From Ancylobacter defluvii (lineage in GTDB: Bacteria; Pseudomonadota; Alphaproteobacteria; Rhizobiales; Xanthobacteraceae), in the NCBI RefSeq assembly GCF_018390605.1, contig NZ_JAHBGD010000012.1:321696-385695 (forward strand): a DNA stretch of 64,000 nt, given 5' to 3'. Shown here one piece after another: positions 9,223 to 17,120 of the stretch (position 1 is its first letter; each line of letters begins with the position of its first letter). The notes under the pieces were generated by a model. That model saw only the letters and a list, made by a program, of their open reading frames with translations. It was not told the origin of the DNA and did no database searches. The position numbers were made by a program, and so were the translations under genes.

Positions 9223-9376
9223 CGGCCCAACCCCCGCACTCATTGGCTCTCTGGCTAGAAAGCGACTGTGGCGAAAGAGTGCCGCATCAACAAAATTGCG
9301 TCAGATCGGTCGCTGGCGGGTCATTTTTCTGCCCGCCGTGTCGATACGATCACAGCATTACCGTCGTCTCTGCCGG

Positions 9377-11458
9377 TCAGCGGCGCCGCGGAGCGTTGCC
9401 GCGGTCGGCCACCTGCGCCGCGCCGCCAATACCGAGAATCGCCTTGGTGGCGGCATTGGTGCCGTAGAGGTCCGGACGGCTCACCAGCCGGCCGTCGCCA
9501 TCGACATAGGTGGTGAAATAGACGAGGTGCACCGGGAAGCGCTGCTTCAGGTTGAGGTACTTCTCCTTGCCGCCGATCAGCTTGGAAATGCGCTGCTGGT
9601 TCCAGCCATCGCCCGGCAGGCCGAGCGAGAACAGCACCTCGGCGAACTTCATCGGTTCGTGCACGCGCACGCAGCCATGGCTGAGGGCCCGCTGGTCGCG
9701 CGCGAACAGCGAGCGGTTCGGGGTGTCGTGCAGATAGACCGAGTGCTTGTTCGGGAACATGAACTTCATGTTGCCCAGCGCATTGCGCTCGCCCGGCGGC
9801 TGGCGGAAGGAATAGCCCTGCGAGCCGCGGCTCCAGTCCACCGTGCCGGGATCGACGGTGCGGCCGTTGCGCACCACGTCGATGCCCTGGCGGGCCAGCG
9901 CATAGGGATCGGAGCGGAGCTTCGGCAGCATCTCGTTGCGCATGATGCCGGGCGGCACGTTCCAGGACGGGTTGAACACCGTGTACTGCATGTTCTCGGT
10001 CATCACCGGCGTCTGGTTCTCCGGCTTGCCGACGATGACCCGCGTCTCATGGATCGTCTGCTCGTCGACGACGATGCGCACCATGTATTCGGGGATGTTG
10101 ACGATCACATAAGCTGGCGCCACCGCATGCGGCAGCCAGCGCCAGCGCTCCATATTGGCGATGATGTCGGCCGTGCGGTCCTCGCCAGCCTCGTTCAGCG
10201 CCGCCAGCGTCACCGGGCCGACCGCGCCGTCGGCGCGCTCGCCGGCCGAGGCCTGGAAGGCGCGCACCGCATCCACCAGTTCCGGCGAATAATAGGTGTC
10301 CGTCGGCGCGCCGGGCACGCCGAGCCGGGCGCGCAGCGCCGGCACGCGCGGATCGTCGTCGCCGGGCCGCAGCGTCGGGCCGGCCGGCACGTGCGGCGGC
10401 GGCGCGCCGCGCCGCTCGCCCTGCGTGCTGGCGAGCTGGGCTTTCAGCAGGCGGTATTCGTCATATTGCGGGGCATAGCCGGCGAGTACCGCCCGCGCAT
10501 CGGCGGCACCGGCCACCTCGGACAGCACGACGATCGGATCCGGCACCGTCGGCGAGGGATCGATATTCGCCGAGATCCGCTTGGGATCGAAGCGCCCGCT
10601 CTGCACTTGGCGGGCATAGAGCATCAGCGTCGAGGCCAGCTTGAGCTCGGCGGCGGCGAGATCGGCGTCGCTCGGATGCGCGGCGAGCGCCGGCACCTCA
10701 TAGTCGGTCGGCTGCAGGCCGTCCTGCCAGGAGGCGGCGAATTGCTGCTGCACCGCGGTGCCGAGCGGCGACCACGCGGTGCCGGCGGTGAACAACGGCT
10801 GGTACTGGCGTTCGGCATAGAAGGCGGCGAGCGCCTGCTGCTCGTTGGCGCGGGCGGCGAAGCGCGGCAGCTGGTCGGTGATCAGCTCGCCGATGCGCGC
10901 CGCCACCGCCGAGGGCGCCCCCGGCTCGGTCGCCGAGACGCCGGTGGCCGTTGCCGGGGTGGCGGTGGCCGGCTGCGCAGCGCCCGGCGTAGCGGCACCC
11001 GGAGCCGGAGCCCCGGCACCGACCGCCGGCGGCGCGGCCTCGTGGGCCGCCGGTGCGGCGGCGGGGGCGGGAGCGGCGCCCGGCGCCGGCTCCACCATCT
11101 GCGGCTGGCTGCGCGCGGCGTTAATGTCGAAGGGCGCCGGCTCGCCGCCGAGCGCGGCAAGCAGCGAAGCGCCCTGCCCGGCCTTGCGCATGCCGGCGGC
11201 GGCCGGATCGAAGGCGTATACGCTGTCGGCGGTGCCGTTGCCGGCGCGCGCCGCCGAGGTCGGGATGCCGGTCAATCCGGCTCCCGAGCCCCCCTGCATG
11301 CCGGCTTCCGACAGACCCTGCGCCAGCGCCCCGGCGTTGCCGGTAACGAATCCACCGGGGACACAGAGCCCGGCCCACACCGCGGTTCCGGCCAGCAAGG
11401 TGCGCGCCATTGCCGCGAGACGGAGCTTGGTGCCGCCATTCATACGCCCGGACATCAT
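9377..11458 (-). CDS. YcbB-type L,D-transpeptidase
   Basis: A 693-residue L,D-transpeptidase of the YcbB/LdtD class, which forms 3-3 (mDAP-mDAP) peptidoglycan crosslinks in the periplasm. A signal peptide (about 12-47) is followed by an Ala/Pro/Gly-rich linker (about 110-185), a scaffold domain (about 190-345), a peptidoglycan-binding domain (about 365-425, [12 protein letters not shown]) and a YkuD catalytic domain (about 448-640). The catalytic motif [10 protein letters not shown] places the nucleophile at Cys596, with His577 (YLHDTP) as an upstream partner. Length and order match the family. It lies upstream of the DUF882 peptidase on the same strand, 251 bp apart, and divergent from purE. 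Confidence 0.92.
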   Translation of the reverse strand: MMSGRMNGGTKLRLAAMARTLLAGTAVWAGLCVPGGFVTGNAGALAQGLSEAGMQGGSGAGLTGIPTSAARAGNGTADSVYAFDPAAAGMRKAGQGASLLAALGGEPAPFDINAARSQPQMVEPAPGAAPAPAAAPAAHEAAPPAVGAGAPAPGAATPGAAQPATATPATATGVSATEPGAPSAVAARIGELITDQLPRFAARANEQQALAAFYAERQYQPLFTAGTAWSPLGTAVQQQFAASWQDGLQPTDYEVPALAAHPSDADLAAAELKLASTLMLYARQVQSGRFDPKRISANIDPSPTVPDPIVVLSEVAGAADARAVLAGYAPQYDEYRLLKAQLASTQGERRGAPPPHVPAGPTLRPGDDDPRVPALRARLGVPGAPTDTYYSPELVDAVRAFQASAGERADGAVGPVTLAALNEAGEDRTADIIANMERWRWLPHAVAPAYVIVNIPEYMVRIVVDEQTIHETRVIVGKPENQTPVMTENMQYTVFNPSWNVPPGIMRNEMLPKLRSDPYALARQGIDVVRNGRTVDPGTVDWSRGSQGYSFRQPPGERNALGNMKFMFPNKHSVYLHDTPNRSLFARDQRALSHGCVRVHEPMKFAEVLFSLGLPGDGWNQQRISKLIGGKEKYLNLKQRFPVHLVYFTTYVDGDGRLVSRPDLYGTNAATKAILGIGGAAQVADRGNAPRRR

Positions 11459-11791
11459 GCTCTCCGCTCCTCGCCGTCACCCGATCAGGGGCGAAATCCG
11501 GCCCCTGTTCTCGCTCAATACCTCAACCGTTCAACTCACAAAGCCGACAAAAAGATCAATGCGCCGAAGCCGTCGCTTCGACGCAACATCCGGGGGGCGA
11601 GCGGAACAGGTCTGCGGGCGACACTCTGCCGGGGGGTGGTAAAGGCGGTGTTAAGCATGAACGCCTCCCGCCATGCCTGTTCCCGTCTTTGCTTTCCTCC
11701 CGGCTCTCGATGCACCGGCTCGCGGTTTTCCCTTGCCGCAGGGGGGCGGATTCCTATAATCCGCGCCTTCTTTTCCGGGGAAGGGCCGTAC
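11459..11791. other. Divergent intergenic region, L,D-transpeptidase / purE
   Basis: A 333-bp region between divergent genes. An AT-richer segment (about 11510-11580) lies next to the transpeptidase start, and a recognisable promoter lies next to purE (listed separately). I see no gene or structured RNA in the rest. Confidence 0.5.
11733..11760 (+). promoter_or_regulatory. Sigma70-type promoter of purEK with overlapping palindrome
   Basis: TTGCCG (11733-11738), a 16-bp spacer and a perfect TATAAT (11755-11760) stand 31 bp before the purE ATG. The -10 box is embedded in the perfect inverted repeat GCGGATT-N5-AATCCGC (11746-11764), which could be a repressor operator. Confidence 0.6.
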
Positions 11792-12307
11792 ATGTCCGCC
11801 GTCACGACCGCCGATGCGCGGCCGATCGCCATCATCATGGGCAGCCAGTCCGACTGGGAAACCATGCGCCACGCCGCCCAGACGCTGGACGAGCTCGGCG
11901 TCGCCCATGACTGCCGCATCGTTTCCGCCCACCGCACCCCGGAGCGGATGTTCGATTTCGCCAAGGGCGCCAAGACGGCCGGCTACAAGACCATCATCGC
12001 CGGTGCCGGCGGCGCCGCGCATCTGCCCGGCATGGTCGCCTCGCTCACCACCCTGCCGGTGTTCGGCGTGCCGGTAGAATCCAAGGCGCTGTCCGGGCTC
12101 GACAGCCTGTATTCCATCGTGCAGATGCCGGCCGGCATCCCGGTCGGCACCCTCGCCATCGGCAAGCCCGGCGCGGTGAACGCCGCCCTCCTCGCCGTCG
12201 CCGTGCTGGCGCTGTCCGACGAGACGCTGGCGATCCGCCTCGCCGCCTGGCGCGCCGCCCGCACCGCGTCGGTCGCCTTCGAGCCCACCTCCGGCGAGCC
12301 CGCCTGA
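11792..12307 (+). CDS. purE: N5-carboxyaminoimidazole ribonucleotide mutase PurE
   Basis: A 171-residue class I PurE, which converts N5-CAIR to CAIR in purine synthesis. The motifs [12 protein letters not shown] (about 13-24), [21 protein letters not shown] and [22 protein letters not shown] are diagnostic. I chose the ATG at 11792 because it follows a GGGGAAGGG ribosome binding site, gives the usual length and lies just below a clear promoter, although the frame stays open upstream. The stop shares one base with the purK start, so the two are translationally coupled. Confidence 0.96.
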   Translation: MSAVTTADARPIAIIMGSQSDWETMRHAAQTLDELGVAHDCRIVSAHRTPERMFDFAKGAKTAGYKTIIAGAGGAAHLPGMVASLTTLPVFGVPVESKALSGLDSLYSIVQMPAGIPVGTLAIGKPGAVNAALLAVAVLALSDETLAIRLAAWRAARTASVAFEPTSGEPA

Positions 12308-13383
12308 TGCTGAAGCCCGGCTCGACCATCGGCATTCTCGGCGGCGGCCAGCTCGCCCGCATGATCGCCCTCGCCGCCGCCCCGCTGGGGCTGAAGGCGC
12401 ATATTTACGCGCCGGAGGACGGCAGCCCGGCCTTCCAGGTGGCCGACGCCCACACCCAGGCCGCCTATGACGACCTCGCGGCGCTGGAGCGCTTCGCCCG
12501 CGCCGTCGACGTCGTCACCTATGAGTTCGAGAACGTGCCGGTCGACACCGCCGGGCACCTCGCCCGATTCGTGCCGGTGCATCCGGGCGCCAAGGCGCTC
12601 GGCATCACCCAGGACCGCCTCGCCGAGAAGAGCTTCATCAGCGCGCTCGGCATCGAGGTCGCCCCCTTCGCGGCGGTGGACGACGAGGCCGCGCTCGAAG
12701 CCGCGCTGGCCCGTATCGGCCGGCCGGCGGTCCTGAAGACCCGCCGCTTCGGCTATGACGGCAAGGGCCAGGTGATGATCCGCCCCGGCGACGATGCCGC
12801 CGCCGCGTTCAAAGCCATCGGCCGCCACCCGGCGGTGCTGGAAGGCTTCGTGCCCTTCGAGCGCGAGGTCTCGGTGGTCGCCGCCCGCGCGCTCGACGGC
12901 ACGGTGGCCGCCTATGAGGTGACCGAGAACGAGCACCGCCACCATATCCTGTACAAGTCGACCGTCCCCGCCCGCCTCGGCGCCACCTCGGTCGCCACCG
13001 CCGCCGACATCGCCCGGCGCATCGGCGACGCGCTCGATTATGTCGGCGTGTTCGCGGTGGAGCTGTTCGTGGTCGGCAAGGGCGCGGAAGAGCGTTTGGT
13101 GGTCAACGAGATCGCCCCGCGCGTGCACAATTCCGGCCACTGGACGCTGGGCGGCGCCCGCACCAGCCAGTTCGAGCAGCATGTACGCGCCATCGCCGGC
13201 TGGCCGCTCGGCGCGGTGGAGCGGCTCGGCGCCCGCGTCGAGATGACCAATCTCATCGGCGAGGAAGCCGAAACCTGGCCCGCCGTGCTCGCCGAGCCGG
13301 GTGCCATGCTCAGCCTCTATGGCAAGGCCGAGGCCCGGCCGGGCCGCAAGATGGGTCATGTGACGCGGGTGTTCGCCGCCTAG
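12307..13383 (+). CDS. purK: N5-carboxyaminoimidazole ribonucleotide synthase PurK
   Basis: A 358-residue ATP-grasp enzyme making N5-CAIR from AIR, ATP and bicarbonate, the substrate for PurE. Visible are the N-terminal GILGGGQLARM loop (about 9-19), the QDRLAEKSF helix, the KTRRFGYDGKGQ nucleotide-binding segment (about 140-151), EGFVPFEREVSVV and the metal-binding NEIAPRVHNSGHWT motif (about 267-280). Start and length are normal. It overlaps purE by one base in an operon. Confidence 0.96.
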   Translation: MLKPGSTIGILGGGQLARMIALAAAPLGLKAHIYAPEDGSPAFQVADAHTQAAYDDLAALERFARAVDVVTYEFENVPVDTAGHLARFVPVHPGAKALGITQDRLAEKSFISALGIEVAPFAAVDDEAALEAALARIGRPAVLKTRRFGYDGKGQVMIRPGDDAAAAFKAIGRHPAVLEGFVPFEREVSVVAARALDGTVAAYEVTENEHRHHILYKSTVPARLGATSVATAADIARRIGDALDYVGVFAVELFVVGKGAEERLVVNEIAPRVHNSGHWTLGGARTSQFEQHVRAIAGWPLGAVERLGARVEMTNLIGEEAETWPAVLAEPGAMLSLYGKAEARPGRKMGHVTRVFAA

Positions 13384-13414
13384 CGCGCCTCCGGGCGCTG
13401 TCGCCCGGCGCGCT
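13382..13414 (+). terminator. Hairpin at the purK stop codon
   Basis: A GC-rich stem (AGCGCG-CCT-CCGGGCG / CGCCCGG-CGCGCT, three-base bulge, CTGT loop) starts within the purK stop codon. There is no T run, so intrinsic termination is uncertain; it may end purEK or protect its 3' end. Confidence 0.4.
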
Positions 13415-13524
13415 GGCGGAAGACGCGCGGCCCGTTCACGAAGACGTGCGACACCGTGCTGAAATGAAGACCGAGAGGGATGCGTATCTCTAGTCTTGGT
13501 CCGTCGACATTCAGCGAGCCGCCC

Positions 13525-14523
13525 ATGCCCTTTCTCCGCGAACGCTCCGGTGCCAGAGGCTCCTACCAATGGAGTCCCGAGAAGATCGCCGCCCTGCTGC
13601 TGGTGCTGCTGCCGTTTGCGCTGCTGGCCATCCGGATCCTGCGCGGCGACCTCGCGGCGACCGATCCGCTCGGCCTTGGCGCACCGGGATTGGGCTCTGG
13701 TCTGGGCGCCGGCTTGGGTCCCGGCGCGGCGGGCGGGCTCGGCGGCGGCGCCTCCGGCGGGCTGGGCGGCGGCCCCGCCCTCGGCGCCCGCCCGCTGGTC
13801 GAGACGCTGCGCTTCCTCGGCGACTGGGCGGTGCGGCTGTTGCTGATCACCCTCGCCGTCACCCCGGCGCGACGGCTGTTCAACTGGCCGAAGCTGCTGA
13901 ATGCCCGCCGCACCCTCGGTCTCGGCGCCGCGGCGCTGGTGGCGGTGCATTTCGGCCTCTATTGCATCGATATGGGCTCGCTGTCGGTGGTGGCGCGCGA
14001 GATCGTGCTGCGCATCTATCTCACCATCGGCTTCGTGGCGCTGCTCGGGCTCGCCTCTCTTTCGGCCACCTCCTGGGATGGCGCCATCGCCCGCCTGGGT
14101 GCCGAGCGCTGGAGCCGGCTGCATCGGCTCGCCTATCCGATCACCGCGCTCGCCATCCTGCACTTCTTCATGCAGCAGAAGCTCGACGTCACCGAGCCGA
14201 CGCTGATGGCGGGCTTCTTCCTGTGGCTGATGGGCTGGCGGGTGCTTCAGCGCTATGGGCGCGGCACCGGCCTCGCCCCGCTGGTGCTGCTCGCCCTCAG
14301 TGCCGGCCTCGCCACCGCGCTCCTGGAGGCCGGCTGGTATCTCGCCGCCACCGGCATCGATCCGGTGCGGGTGCTCCAGGCCAATCTCGCCTTCGCCTAT
14401 TCGATCCGCCCGGCCTGGTGGGTCGCCGGCCTCGGCCTCGCTGTGGCGCTGGCCAGCGAGGTGGTGCTGCGGCTGCGCCCGCTGCCGGCGCGGCGCGTGC
14501 GTGCCTCCGGCGCGACATCCTGA
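13525..14523 (+). CDS. msrQ: MsrQ-like heme-binding membrane subunit
   Basis: A ferric-reductase-like multi-pass membrane protein (332 aa from this start) of the MsrQ/YedZ family, the b-type-heme quinol-oxidising subunit that feeds electrons to the periplasmic methionine sulfoxide reductase MsrP. About six hydrophobic segments are present. His in the segments VAVHFGLYCID and AILHFFMQQ, plus LHRLAYP, are the likely heme ligands. A Gly/Ala/Pro-rich low-complexity stretch of about 40 residues (about residues 46-86) sits between the first segment and the core. The start at 13525 gives a family-like N terminus; an in-frame ATG at 13480 would add 15 residues. No msrP is present nearby, which is unusual. 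Confidence 0.82.
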   Translation: MPFLRERSGARGSYQWSPEKIAALLLVLLPFALLAIRILRGDLAATDPLGLGAPGLGSGLGAGLGPGAAGGLGGGASGGLGGGPALGARPLVETLRFLGDWAVRLLLITLAVTPARRLFNWPKLLNARRTLGLGAAALVAVHFGLYCIDMGSLSVVAREIVLRIYLTIGFVALLGLASLSATSWDGAIARLGAERWSRLHRLAYPITALAILHFFMQQKLDVTEPTLMAGFFLWLMGWRVLQRYGRGTGLAPLVLLALSAGLATALLEAGWYLAATGIDPVRVLQANLAFAYSIRPAWWVAGLGLAVALASEVVLRLRPLPARRVRASGATS

Positions 14524-14651
14524 CAAGCCCTCCGGTCCGGCGGCGGGCGAACCGGGTACACGCCGGGGCCGCCCCTATGCATTGATGCTGCGCGGCCGCA
14601 CCAATACGGCCGCACGAGCGCATGGATGTCTGACGACAGGAGGAACACGCC

Positions 14652-15125
14652 ATGACCGAGACACGCCCGCCATTGCCGCCCTTCACCCGCGAGACCGCCA
14701 TCCAGAAGGTGCGCGGCGCCGAGGACGGCTGGAATTCCTGCGACCCACACCGGGTCTCGCTGGTTTATTCGCCGGACAGCAAATGGCGCAACCGCGCCGA
14801 ATTCGTCAGCGGCCGCGAGGAAATCGTCGGCTTCCTCACCCGCAAATGGGCAAAGGAGCTCGACTACCGGCTGATCAAGGAGCTGTGGGCCTTCACCGAC
14901 AGCCGCATCGCCGTGCGCTTCGCCTATGAATGGCACGACGATTCCGGCAACTGGTTCCGTTCCTACGGCAATGAGAACTGGGAGTTCAACGAGAACGGCC
15001 TGATGGTGCGGCGCTATGCCTGCATCAACGACCTGCCGATCCGCGAGGCCGACCGCAAGTTCCACTGGGATCGTTCCGGCCCGCGCCCGGCCGATCATCC
15101 CGGCCTGTCCGACCTCGATCTCTGA
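14652..15125 (+). CDS. DUF1348 NTF2-like protein
   Basis: A 157-residue protein of the DUF1348 family with an NTF2-like (SnoaL-like) fold. Conserved features are [70 protein letters not shown] and the late READRKFHW motif. The length fits a single domain. Function is unproven, although NTF2-like folds often bind or isomerise small hydrophobic ligands. An AGGAGG-like ribosome binding site (GACAGGAGGAA) precedes the ATG. It is monocistronic and convergent with miaA. Confidence 0.88.
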   Translation: MTETRPPLPPFTRETAIQKVRGAEDGWNSCDPHRVSLVYSPDSKWRNRAEFVSGREEIVGFLTRKWAKELDYRLIKELWAFTDSRIAVRFAYEWHDDSGNWFRSYGNENWEFNENGLMVRRYACINDLPIREADRKFHWDRSGPRPADHPGLSDLDL

Positions 15126-15147
15126 AACACATGACGGCAAGGCAGAG

Positions 15148-15166
15148 GCGCGGACGGCATCCGCGC
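15148..15166. terminator. Hairpin between convergent genes
   Basis: A perfect 7-bp stem (GCGCGGA-CGGCA-TCCGCGC) lies in the 47-bp gap between the convergent DUF1348 gene and miaA. Position suggests a bidirectional terminator, but there is no T run. Confidence 0.4.
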
Positions 15167-15172
15167 ATCCGT

Positions 15173-16114
15173 TCAATCGCCCGTGCCGAGGGCCTCGGCC
15201 ACCGCCCGCACCGCGTCGGGCGGGGTCATCCAGGCGAAGCCGTCGAGCTGGTGGCGGAACCAGGTGTCCTGTCGCTTGGCGTAGCGGCGGGTATCGGCGA
15301 TCCCCGCATCGATCGCCTCATCGAGCGACAGTTCTCCCGCCAGATGCCGCGCCAGATGCGGCACGCCATGCGCCTTGAGGATGGTGCGATCGGCCGGCAG
15401 CCCGCGCGCGACCAGCCGGCGCACTTCCTCCAGCGCCCCGCCCGCCATCATCTGGCGGAAGCGGTCGGCGATGCGCGAACGCAGCACCGCGCGGTCGGTG
15501 GCGAGGAACACCCCGAACGTCTCGTGCGGCCGCAGCACCGCCGGGCTCGTCGCCTCCTCCTGCCAGTCCGCCAATGACCGGCCGGTGGCTTCGAATACCT
15601 CGATGGCGCGGGTGAGCCGCTGGGTATCGCTGGGCCGCAGCCGGGCGGCGGTGCGCGGGTCGAGACGCGAGAGCCGCGCATGCAGCGCTTCGGCCGCCTC
15701 GCCGCGCCCCCGCACCTGCGCCTTCACCGCCTCCGGCACCGGCGGCATCGGCGACAGCCCCCGCGTCAGCGCCTTGAAATACAGCCCGGTGCCGCCGATC
15801 AGGATCGGCAGTCGGCCTTCCGCCTCCACCTCGGCGATGGCGCGCCGCGCATCCTCCACCCAATGGGCGACCGAATAATCGGCGGCGCCGTCGACATGGC
15901 CGTAGAGAAGATGTGGCGCTCGCGCCTCCTCCTCGACGGTCGGGCGCGCAGAAAGCACCCGCAGATCGGCATAGACCTGCATGGAATCGGCATTGATCAC
16001 CGCCCCGTCGAGGCGCGCGGCCAGAGCGAGCCCCAGCGCCGACTTGCCGCTCGCCGTCGGCCCTGCGATAAGCACCGCGCGCGGCCGGATGGGCGCTTGC
16101 CCGCCGGTCTCCAT
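15173..16114 (-). CDS. miaA: tRNA dimethylallyltransferase MiaA
   Basis: A 313-residue enzyme that transfers a dimethylallyl group to N6 of adenosine-37 in tRNAs reading UNN codons. The P-loop GPTASGKS (18-25), [48 protein letters not shown] and the C-terminal [15 protein letters not shown] motif are all present. The length is normal. It is divergent from serB, with 84 bp between starts. In relatives miaA and serB often lie next to the hflKC cluster; here they lie 13 kb away from it. Confidence 0.96.
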   Translation of the reverse strand: METGGQAPIRPRAVLIAGPTASGKSALGLALAARLDGAVINADSMQVYADLRVLSARPTVEEEARAPHLLYGHVDGAADYSVAHWVEDARRAIAEVEAEGRLPILIGGTGLYFKALTRGLSPMPPVPEAVKAQVRGRGEAAEALHARLSRLDPRTAARLRPSDTQRLTRAIEVFEATGRSLADWQEEATSPAVLRPHETFGVFLATDRAVLRSRIADRFRQMMAGGALEEVRRLVARGLPADRTILKAHGVPHLARHLAGELSLDEAIDAGIADTRRYAKRQDTWFRHQLDGFAWMTPPDAVRAVAEALGTGD

Positions 16115-16198
16115 GCTTCATCCCTCCCGCGCGCACTACCCGCGCAACGCCTTGTTGCCCGGCGCCGGCCCGTCGGCAACCCCATAGTCGAGCCGAAC

Positions 16199-17095
16199 AT
16201 GTCGAGCCATTCGCCGAGCCATTACGCCGTCCTCGTCGCCAACCCCGCCGCGCCCGCCGTCGATGCCGCGCTGACGGCCCGCGCCGCCGCGCGGCTGCCG
16301 GACGCGCAGGCCCCCCGCGTGCTGGCCGAGGGCATCGCCGTCGAGATCGGCTTTTCCGGCAGCGCCGATATCGAGGCGTTGCGCGCGGCGCTGGCGCCCG
16401 CCCCGGTCGATGTCGCCCTGGTGGCCGCCGAAGGGCGGCGCAAGAAACTGTTCCTCGCCGACATGGACTCCACCATGATCGGCCAGGAATGCATCGACGA
16501 GCTCGCCGACTATGCCGGCATGAAGACGCATGTCGCCGCCATCACCGAACGGGCGATGCGCGGCGAGATCGCCTTCGAGCCGGCGCTGCGCGAGCGCGTG
16601 GCGCTGCTGAAGGGCTTGCCGGTCGCCGTCGTCGACGAGGTGATCGCCGAGCGCATCCGGCTGACCCCCGGCGGCATCGAACTGGTGCGCACCATGCGCG
16701 CCCACGGCGCCCGCACGCTGCTGGTCTCCGGCGGCTTTACCCTGTTCACCCGTCGCATCGCCGCGACGATCGGCTTCGATGCCGACCGCGCCAATGAGTT
16801 GATCGTCGAGGCGGAAAGCTTCGCCGGCACCGTCGCCGAGCCGATCCTCGGCCGCGAGGCCAAGCTCGCGGCCTTGATCGAGAACCGCGAGGCGCTCGGC
16901 CTTGCCGCCCACGAGACGATGGCGGTCGGCGACGGCGCCAACGATCTCGCCATGCTGGAGGCCGCCGGGCTCGGCATCGCCTATCACGCCAAGCCGGCGG
17001 TGGCGGCGGCGGCGCAGATCCGCATCGACCATGCCGACCTCACCGCCCTGCTCTACCTGCAAGGCTACACGCGCGACGCCTTCGTCACCGGCTGA
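16199..17095 (+). CDS. serB: Phosphoserine phosphatase SerB
   Basis: A 298-residue HAD-family phosphatase that hydrolyses O-phosphoserine, the last step of serine synthesis. The nucleophile motif is DMDST, with Asp88 and Asp90. Other HAD motifs are visible as LLVSGGFT (motif II), the Lys in GREAKL and GDGANDLAML (motif IV). The N-terminal 80 residues resemble the degenerate ACT-like region of alphaproteobacterial SerB. The ATG at 16199 begins where similarity to typical SerB would begin; the frame is open further upstream but that part overlaps miaA. It is convergent with the AsmA gene, with only 25 bp between stops. Confidence 0.95.
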   Translation: MSSHSPSHYAVLVANPAAPAVDAALTARAAARLPDAQAPRVLAEGIAVEIGFSGSADIEALRAALAPAPVDVALVAAEGRRKKLFLADMDSTMIGQECIDELADYAGMKTHVAAITERAMRGEIAFEPALRERVALLKGLPVAVVDEVIAERIRLTPGGIELVRTMRAHGARTLLVSGGFTLFTRRIAATIGFDADRANELIVEAESFAGTVAEPILGREAKLAALIENREALGLAAHETMAVGDGANDLAMLEAAGLGIAYHAKPAVAAAAQIRIDHADLTALLYLQGYTRDAFVTG

Positions 17096-17120
17096 GACGG
17101 CGACGGCACCCGCCAGCCTG

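Noticed and set aside
9296..12307. A 1003-codon open frame on the plus strand across the L,D-transpeptidase gene into purE
   Set aside because: Only its last 172 codons (purE) look like a protein. The rest is His/Arg/Gly-rich antisense shadow of the L,D-transpeptidase, which has clear catalytic motifs on the other strand.
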